Assembly (NCBI GenBank): GCA_015499995.1
Contig: JADNRV010000033.1
Location: forward strand, 310,001 to 374,000
DNA: 64,000 nucleotides
From: Flammula alnicola
Taxonomy: Eukaryota > Basidiomycota > Agaricomycetes > Agaricales > Strophariaceae
Reading direction: 5' to 3'
This document shows, one piece after another, positions 57,001 through 64,000 of the stretch (positions are counted from its first letter, which is position 1; every line of letters starts with the position of its first letter). Below the pieces are notes generated by a model. That model did no database searches, was not told the origin of the DNA, and saw only the letters and a program-made list of their open reading frames with translations. The translations under genes and the position numbers were made by a program.

Positions 57001-58890
57001 TGTTTGGACAGTCATCGGTTCCTTTGCGCATACCACTGTCCACAGCGTAAGTAGAATATCGTTCGCCTCCTGCTCTTCGAGGCGCTTGGGATCGACAGCT
57101 GCAGAAAGAATGCTCGTGTATAATTCATTGAGTTCGTCATGCTGTTTGGTTGACCCGGAGACCATTTCCAGCACCGTCCGCAAGCGAGCGCTGGAGTTCA
57201 CGCCAGGATCGCCTGGATGAATATATCGCACAGCGGTCGCGGCATAAATGAACAGCTTCCCGGCAAGCTTTGCAAGACGTTCCACTTCGTTGGGCGATGG
57301 GGATGGGGACATGGATCCAAGCGCCTCGGTGAGAAACTTTTTGATGTCCGCTTCCACGATCGATTCCTCGATATCGTGTAAATGTAGTACAGAACGCGAA
57401 TATCCTGGCGCCAACATCTTCTCACGAATCGCAGGCTCCGGTCGACTTGTGACGAAGAACTTGATGGGCAGTTCCGCTGCGAGCTTCAGCAATGTTTCAA
57501 GAAACAGCCGGAATGCGTCGCCATTGTCGCACTCGTCCAACGCGTCGATCACAACGACCACGCCTTCTGGCATCGCAGTTTTCGCCTCTTGCATGGGTTT
57601 CTGCACGAGCTTCTCGAACTGCCATTTGACGTTTAGCTTGCTGGCCTCCGGCTTCTCTTCTAGGACTTTGGACAGAGTCGATCGAAAGGCAGGAGAGTAT
57701 TGAGCGAGTTGGTAGGCGAGGCTGGGCACGATGTTGCTGACATCGCGGCACAAGGGTGAGATACGGGAACAGAAATAGTTGCCGCCTAGTCGCCTGTTCT
57801 CCTCCAACCACTCGCACAAGCTGTATACGATCGTCGTCTTGCCAGTCCCCGCCATCCCGTTCATCCAATACACCTTAGCCCCTTTCGGATCTATGACCCA
57901 GCCTTTTATATCTTCTAGGATCTTCTCGCGCGTCTCCGCAGTGCACCCGCGTCGCTTGATAGTCGTGGAATAGTTCGAGTTATATCGCGCGTCGTCCACT
58001 GGGGACAGGTCTTTAAGGAATGCTGTCTACCAGTGGAATGTCAACTTAGTTATCGATGCTTGGTCAGATCATCCTACCTCGCGCAGTTTTCTTGTATCTT
58101 GCCAAGTTCGAAGACAAATGTCGCTCTACCACTCTGTCAGACCTCGGCACCCAATACGACTTGTTGTGTACTCACTTGCAGTTGATGAAACAATGACTCT
58201 ATCTGACGATACCGCTGGATCACATCCCCCTGGTCCTGATTCGCTTCAACTGTTCGCGTTATCTTGCTGCGATCTTGCTGTTGGCCAATGTGTTTCAATT
58301 CCGCTTTGATTGATCTGCAAAGTTTGTCACTAACACCCGACGCCTGGGCGAACATTTGACACTCACTCCATAATGCGTGCAACGCTGCCATTAACGTCTT
58401 CCGCGACGAGGTTGGTTACATACGGGACCAGAGTGTTCGCCATACTTGTGAGTTCCATCGCAAGTTTTTCATATTCTTCATGATTACCTGCGACTGCCTG
58501 CGATGTAAATCAGATAAGGTAAAGAGTGTTGAATCCACAACCATAACCTACTTGTGTCAGATTCAGACAGGCGACTAACCCACCGACAACCGACTGTAGA
58601 GGAGGACACGCAGATGCACTCTTTTCCAGAAGCCTGAGCGCTGTTTCCAGCCCGTTCCATGCTACACTCCAAGCCTTCTTGAGTTTGACGGAAGTATTGG
58701 ATTCAGGGTGAGAAGAGGACTGTTGAGAGGATGGGCGGGATGTTCGCAATATAGCGTCCTCAGTTCGATTCCCTAGTACCACCACCGGCGTCTCGCTGAG
58801 TTTAGCGGTAGTCGGCAATATAGCGTCTCGACCACGTCGCAGCACCTTTGCAAAGCGCTTGGGAATTTTTGGTGGAGGGGGAGATGGCAT
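54046..58890 (-). CDS. NLR-like STAND protein: helical N-terminus, NACHT, 15 WD40 repeats
   Basis: From Met 58890: MPSPPPPKIPKRFAKVLRRG, a Ser-rich linker, then a helical domain VKLKKAWSVAWNGLETALRL, CPPLQSVVGGLVACLNLTQ, EYEKLAMELTSMANTLVPYV, of the kind found at the N-terminus of basidiomycete NLRs. After short exons around 58190-58030 (exact borders unsure) comes PVDDARYNSNYSTTIKRRGC and the NACHT: Walker A GMAGTGKTTI (57836-57866), Walker B VVVIDALDECDNGD (57534-57563). A 48-nt intron (56493-56446, GTAAGT...AAGTAG) removes an in-frame TAG and joins it to FVMRFAAGACTRSTPHIYIS and the WD40 region. The C-terminus DGWITADNVLFFWISPHF is the usual cap. Repeat 8 lacks its first strand (HTLSPDGTR). 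Family role: ligand-triggered signalling in heterokaryon incompatibility or non-self response; the ligand is unknown. Confidence 0.88.
54301..56212 (-). repeat. Tandem WD40-coding array, unit 129 bp, 15 units
   Basis: Fifteen 43-residue units sharing SPDGTRIVSGS and TIRVWDARTGDT blocks. The DNA units are highly similar, for example GTGCGTGCATCCCATACTCG recurs many times. A second reading frame on the same strand is free of stops over 54288-56255 because each unit is open in both. One unit (about 55290-55310) is shortened by an in-frame deletion. High internal similarity indicates recent homogenisation. Confidence 0.88.
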
Positions 58891-59314
58891 CGTAGTCGAG
58901 GAAGTGGGGAGATCTGATAGCGCTCGTACTCGTAGTCCTGGGTACATGGGATGGGCACGAGGCGCAAGCCTGTCATTCAAATAAAGATCGTTTAATCGCA
59001 AAGCCTGTTTAATCACACGGACCTTAACCATGCACAAGAGTTTAAATAAAACCCATATGGTTACGGCCCAAGGGAGATGGGAATATCGTGTCCAGTAAAC
59101 TTTGAGTAAACTCGAGCGCGTTCTGCAGCAATGCTTGCATCCCACTAGGAGCCTCACTGATCCTGTTGCTTTCTACCAGCCTCACTTTTCAGAGAGCTCA
59201 CGTCGTGGAAAGTCTGCGCCATCTCCTAGAAACTTCGCCTTCATACGAAAATTTCTCTTCATTCGTTACTTCTGTATCAAGGGTGTCCCGGAATTTTAAC
59301 AACGACACGGAGTC
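58891..59314. other. 5' flank of the NLR gene, no gene seen
   Basis: Promoter and 5' UTR of the NLR gene (start 58890), then a boundary to the NACHT relic. No clear TATA box. Confidence 0.35.
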
Positions 59315-59523
59315 GGGGTTTACCAGCTCCTGCCGGTCCGTAGAGGGCGCCAGAGAAATAGGTGAAGGTTGGTTGGATCATGCGCCCAATCTGACATCCT
59401 CTGCAGGACGGCCTGACGCGTGCGTATGACATTTTGGAAGGTTGTCCAAAGGTCGTCTCATTCCAGTTCGTCAAAGTCACGCAAAGCTCCAGGAGCAATA
59501 TGCCTACGGAGCATATCCAAGGT
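59315..59523 (-). pseudogene. NACHT relic: linker to Walker A only
   Basis: Encodes LDMLRRHIAPGALRDFDELE, then after a stop and frame change TRQAVLQRMSDWAHDPTNLH and LFLW, ending at a GPAGAGKP-like P-loop near 59315-59331. It corresponds to the linker and first strand of the NACHT family at 19-25 kb. The rest of the domain is missing and the frame is broken in at least two places. Confidence 0.75.
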
Positions 59524-59825
59524 TGTCATTACTCGAAATTAAAGCATTGCTCGCAAATCAAGGTGACTCGTACCTAGGCTAGATCGACCCCTTCTCTCAA
59601 ATTCTCCATCCCTCCGAGTCTCTCAGAATCCCAAGCGGAAATCGTAAACTGAGTAAGATTATGCTTTGCCGTACTTTGGAAGATACTCTGTGGGCATCGG
59701 TGGCGGCTGTAACGACTCTCAAGGCAGACAGATAAAAAAAGGAGCCCGGAGGCTAACCCGATGACGGGGTTAAGGCTTGTTGATGCTTATGTCATTGTAT
59801 CCCTCCTTCTTACCTCCAACAGTAA

Positions 59826-60619
59826 CACGGCGGACATTCAACTGTCAAGTCGGCCGACCGGTTGTCCTGTTAAGTGATACAGAGGTTACCGGCAAGTCAT
59901 AACCTGTCATGACACAGGTTGACTTGCCGGTCACAGTGCCTGATGTCACACTCTCTCCTTTTTTTAAATGTTCTCGCCTTATATTCTGCGTATTTAATAG
60001 TACTCATGCGTCGTGTTTATTCGAATTCATTCCCTCACTATCAATCTACATATTGTCTTTGCCACTATTTGAATTCGATTTAATCTAACGTTAGCAACTG
60101 ACAAACATATGTTACATGATACCAGAAGTACATCAAAAGTACATACAAAGGCTTACTGCCAAATGTCAGAATGCAAACGCTCGAAAGAAAACATTTTTGA
60201 ATTCCAATTCTTGTAATGTTTACTAAACTTGATGTCATGTTCATCGAGTTCTTGTTTTGCTTCGAACGTAGGATCGGCGGATCGCGGTCGTCGAGATTGA
60301 AGTGTATACTGCCTACATAAGCGCCGTCGCCTACCCCTTCAAAGACGCGCGCTAACGTTAGATTAAATTGAATTCAAATAGTGGTGAAGACAATATGTAG
60401 ATTGATAGTGAGGGAATGAATTCGAATAAACACGACGCATGAGTACTATTAAATACGCAGAATATAAGGCGAGAACATTTAAAAAAAGAAAGAGCGTGAC
60501 ATCGGCCACTGTGACCGGCAAGTCAACCTGTGTCATGACAGGTTATGACTTGCCGGTAACCTCTGTATCACTTAACAGGACAACCGGTCGGCCGACTTGA
60601 CAGTTGAATGTCCGCCGTG
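59826..60619. mobile_element. Foldback element, 270-bp inverted arms, TAA target duplication
   Basis: 794 bp with arms 59826-60095 and 60350-60619 that are near-perfect reverse complements, beginning CACGGCGGACATTCAACTGT. It is flanked by TAA on both sides (59823-59825, 60620-60622), as expected of PIF/Harbinger-type elements (TWA). Each arm carries an internal palindrome of about 45 bp built on ACCGGCAAGTCA...TGACTTGCCGGT. The roughly 255-bp centre (60096-60349) has no coding frame of note. Both arms end at the palindrome CTAACGTTAG. A non-autonomous element; the transposase source is unknown. Confidence 0.88.
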
Positions 60620-62181
60620 TAAGTTGTAGAGGCGAGTCTTCGTCTCGTAAAAGTTAACGTATTTTTGTTCTATGCTGGTTTGACCCCTCTTCAGCCATGC
60701 CGTCAACTAGACTTTATGTAACAGCAAAAACTACCCCATACTCCATCAACGCCCTAGAGTCTGTTCGATACCGGTTGCGCTCGGGTTCAAACCGAAGAGC
60801 AACTTTCAATAGTACTTTCAGTATTGTGTCGCCTCGAAGACGGCGAATATCCGACGCCTCTACTACTGCACCCCCAATGAACAATCAACGAGGGATCAAG
60901 AACACAGTGACTAATAACTACCCCTCTACTGTGCCTCCAATCCGGTGTTCTGTTCTCGGATCGCCAGCAAACCTATCTTTGGTGCGCAGCAAATCATTCC
61001 AATGTATCACTTTGCGTGCAATTCGGGGGGAATCCGGGTCGAATTACGGCGTCCTTTTCCAGACGCCTATCGACACAATTCTTTCACGCGTTGCAATTTG
61101 GAGGATGAATCGGACAACCTCAGTTCATAAATCTCGGTCTACCAGGCAATCGATTTGGCACCTCGCTGTTCCTGCTCTTTGATACTCACGCGAGCGAACC
61201 ATGGCAAGAGACATCCAGTCCTCATGACACTGGGGTGCTAAACATCATGATAGGATTTGTCAAATGCTTGGCAGCCCTTGATTAACTGGTGACAACAATC
61301 GATGATCTACGACTCACTCCCATTCACTCAAGCTACTTACTACTGCTACCAAATTTATCCCTCTCCTTGATGCATAGCTTTCGGGATTACTCTGCTCAAG
61401 AAGCGGCGCTCAACCTCTAGACTGGTTTAATGTTTCCGTTAGTGCTTGCCACTGCCTGCCAGTGGACGCGTCGGCATCGTCATCTTTGAACTTGGCAATT
61501 TGCAAATCCATTGACATGTCTCAATATTGATTCACCTAGGAGATCATTATCTCTAGCGTTCAATCTTCTTTACATCCCTCCTTATACAGGGTGACAGGAG
61601 GGCAGTGAGCGGCATGGCCTTGTACTTGGACAGCGAGGTCTTTTTGCCGTTCTAAAGATAGCTGGGCAAGTACTCACGAACACTACAAAATGGCGCCTTT
61701 TCCGATGACTGAACGTCTCCCTCCCCCGTTCAATATTATCCTCCTTCGTGCAGCGAAAAAATGACTCGAAGTCCCTTCATTGGAATTCGAATGGGCATTT
61801 TCAGTATGTTATTTGATCATTAAAAACCTGGATGTAGCTAAAATATCCCTGTTTACAAGTGGTCTGCACTATCCAGAGTCTAATTCTCGTTTCGACGGAA
61901 TTCAGTGTATCGGAGCATATAACCGAAACCTATTTGAAAATGGCCCTTTTTACCTCTTGCCTGTCTACACTAATGTTTTCGGTTATGTAAGTGAATCACC
62001 CAATTTGAGATACATAAGTGGTACTGATGCACCTTCTTAGGGTTGTACTCTCTTTCCTTAGAAAGTTTGAAAACGCACCCATTTTCTACATCGTTTCTGA
62101 ACTCCCCATCATCTGTGAGAATCTTTATTTTCGTTGTCTTTCAATCTTCTCACCTCCGAGAAGGTACGATATGGATATTGT
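60620..62181. other. Gene-poor; one uncertain open frame
   Basis: An open frame at 60697-61182 (161 codons, plus strand, Ser/Arg/Thr-rich, starting MPSTRLYVTAKTTPYSINAL) resembles nothing I can name and its composition suggests a chance frame. No other gene, RNA gene or repeat was recognised. Confidence 0.35.
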
Positions 62182-62419
62182 GGGTGGTCACGGCTGCCCT
62201 TGCAATACAGAAGATGCGAACATTTGTCCCTCCTGGTAGCCCTTCTGGTACCTGCAAATTATTCGTCTCCCATGGGCGCTCATTCACATAGCACTACACA
62301 TATTTCGGGTGGTCACGGTAGCGAGGCTTGCAATCCAGAAGATACGAGTATATATCCCCAGTGGCCCCCCCGCTCCCTGCAAATTTTTCATCTCCCGTGA
62401 GCCCTGGTTCACATAGATG
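62182..62419 (+). repeat. Diverged tandem duplication, period about 124 bp
   Basis: Two copies beginning GGGTGGTCACGG (62182 and 62307) share GCTTGCAAT/CAGAAGAT, CCTGCAAATT, TCATCTCCC-type and TTCACATAG blocks in the same order. They are clearly diverged. No coding function is evident. Confidence 0.6.
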
Positions 62420-64000
62420 ACAACTTTCCCACTAACGTTATGAAATACCGGGCACACAGAAAGCGACATACGAAAGTGTGAGCAATTGCTTTCAATCGAG
62501 GATCTGGCGATTGTCATCTTTGCATTTCGTGCGTGATATTTTCAAACTCTAGTTCTGCATTCACACTCAAATTGGGCTTGGGCTGTCAGTGACGGTATAC
62601 ATTATGGTCGTGCTGACCTCTGCCACTGTCGTCCACTTCCGCGGTGACACTCGAGTGTGGTTCCGAAGCGTCGCCCACCTGAGGGTCACGAACAATGGGC
62701 AGTCTAATCCGCCGATTCCTCTAACTCAGCAGATGGCGCACCCTCAGCCACCTCCGGCAGCACATGCTCCATCCGCCCCCATCGCTCAAACCTGACGAGA
62801 AATTTCTTGCCATGGAATGTACGGCGCTCAAAATTGGCATCACCTCGAATCAGTGAGGTTTCTCAACCTCTTTATCTCCGACTACATAACTTGCCATATC
62901 ACAGCATTTTGAAGTTATTACCACCTTTTCTATGGTTGTCGCCGTTTTCATTTCAAAGTTCAGCGCCGCATGGGTCCAAAATTTACCACACTACACCTTG
63001 CAACTTAGCTTTTATGTAACTACCCATTCGAAGGGTTTCGAACAGGTTTTCTTACACAAGACGTTAGCCGCTTTTGATTTATTCGGTTTTTGAGGTTTTT
63101 TGCACTCTAAACATTAGGAGAAGTTGCAGGTCGCTCTACTTCTACTAGTACCTACAGTACGTATAATACTTAGGATTTCATTCACATAAATATCATAAAT
63201 TCGCCATATCTCAAAAGGCAGCTGGCAACAAAATAATTGATTCAAGGCGACGAGGGGCTTGACAGGCTCCTGCGTATTTCGCACCTAGTCTCGCACTCCT
63301 CACAGACCCGTCTTGACGTGCGTGTAACTTGTATAAAGCAATCAAAAAAGAAAAGCACACTGGAATTACATACAACACTGCAGAGTACGTTCTCAACCGA
63401 CGAGTTCCCATATGATCATCTCTAGAATGGCATAAAGTTGAACAACTAAACCATATTGCCTTGAAAACGGGATGTCATTTCGCGCTATCTCATCTCTCAT
63501 TATAGTCCTTACCAGACCACGGTAAATCTAGAGAGGTTACTGGGTGATTACATTAGACATAACAAAAACCGACCTATATTGATGCAATGCCGTGATCTCA
63601 TCTTCGCCCTTGTGAAGTATGTATTATGAGACCAAGAGGGTATATAATCTGTTTGTTGGCGCAGGTATTATCGTACACTTGTATACGTTTATTTCTGACT
63701 CGATAAAATACGAGTATGAGTACATGGTAAAGGTAGATGACAAGGGTGTGGTACACATGTACATTGAGGACGAGACATGCAAGGAATATAGATACACCTC
63801 CAGACGGAAACAAGCGTCTCGATCGATGGGGCTAGGATGATACATGCATGTTGGTGGGTGGCTGTTGGATAGTGATGATATACGGTCAATGACGGTAGGT
63901 CTAGGGTGTGCAAGAAAGGAAGAAAGGAAAGAAACATGGAACATAAAAGAGCGTAAGCGTTTATGGTTGTTTGGAAAGAAGAGAGCCAGGTTCGAAGACG
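62420..64000. other. No convincing gene to the window edge
   Basis: Short frames only. Some, such as 63619-63840, overlap opposite-strand frames of similar size and lack family resemblance. A gene starting beyond the right edge cannot be excluded. Confidence 0.35.

Noticed and set aside
1..64000. CRISPR arrays, bacterial operons, ribosome binding sites
   Set aside because: The DNA is eukaryotic with spliceosomal introns throughout; no regularly spaced short repeats were seen.

Overview
The window is nuclear DNA of a basidiomycete fungus, most likely an agaricomycete. Genes are broken by many short introns (about 48-75 nt, GT..AG). Housekeeping genes match fungal families, and the accessory families are typical of mushroom-forming fungi: NACHT/WD40 STAND proteins, expanded M43 metalloproteases, F-box proteins and orphan families. 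I cannot name the species. Coordinates and splice sites come from manual reading of the sequence.

Layout. 0-8 kb: an orphan basidiomycete protein, an F-box protein, the osmosensor SHO1 (five exons) and a single-pass Pro/Gln-rich membrane protein. 8-25 kb: a rearranged accessory block built around one intact M43 metalloprotease gene (12830-14182). A 3' fragment of this gene region lies at 8.0-8.9 kb and a 5' fragment at 20.4-21.1 kb. Both junctions that can be read against a host gene fall inside genes: an ABCC-type transporter is cut within its first nucleotide-binding domain at 14426, and a NACHT gene loses its N-terminus at 20414. The same block holds an F-box protein, a secreted kinase-like gene with a frameshift, and a second NACHT copy broken by a one-base deletion. 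25.6-29.1 kb: an 11-exon CPA2 K+/H+ antiporter (KHA1-like).

29-44 kb: a WD40 array joined to a piece of an NLR linker/NACHT exon, which in turn supplies the first exon of an unrelated orphan gene; two further intact M43 genes; a roughly 3 kb stretch with no gene; an orphan Ser/Pro-rich protein; a TA-flanked MITE; and a NACHT relic without its P-loop. 44.7-51.3 kb: a conserved housekeeping island of cofilin, alpha-actinin and the FACT subunit POB3, the last two divergently transcribed. 51.7-59.5 kb: a fourth intact M43 gene, a phosphotransferase pseudogene lacking its catalytic loop, a full-length NACHT-WD40 NLR with 15 WD repeats, and another NACHT relic. 59.8-60.6 kb: a foldback element with about 270 bp inverted arms and TAA target duplications. 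The last 3.4 kb shows no convincing gene.

Themes. The intact genes serve osmosensing (SHO1), cation homeostasis (KHA1), actin dynamics (cofilin, alpha-actinin) and chromatin (POB3). Around them lies a fast-changing mix of STAND/NLR genes, secreted M43 proteases and kinase-like proteins in intact, truncated and chimeric states. The most unusual feature is the M43-centred segment (about 12298-14426), whose partial copies share its two outer ends and interrupt neighbouring genes.
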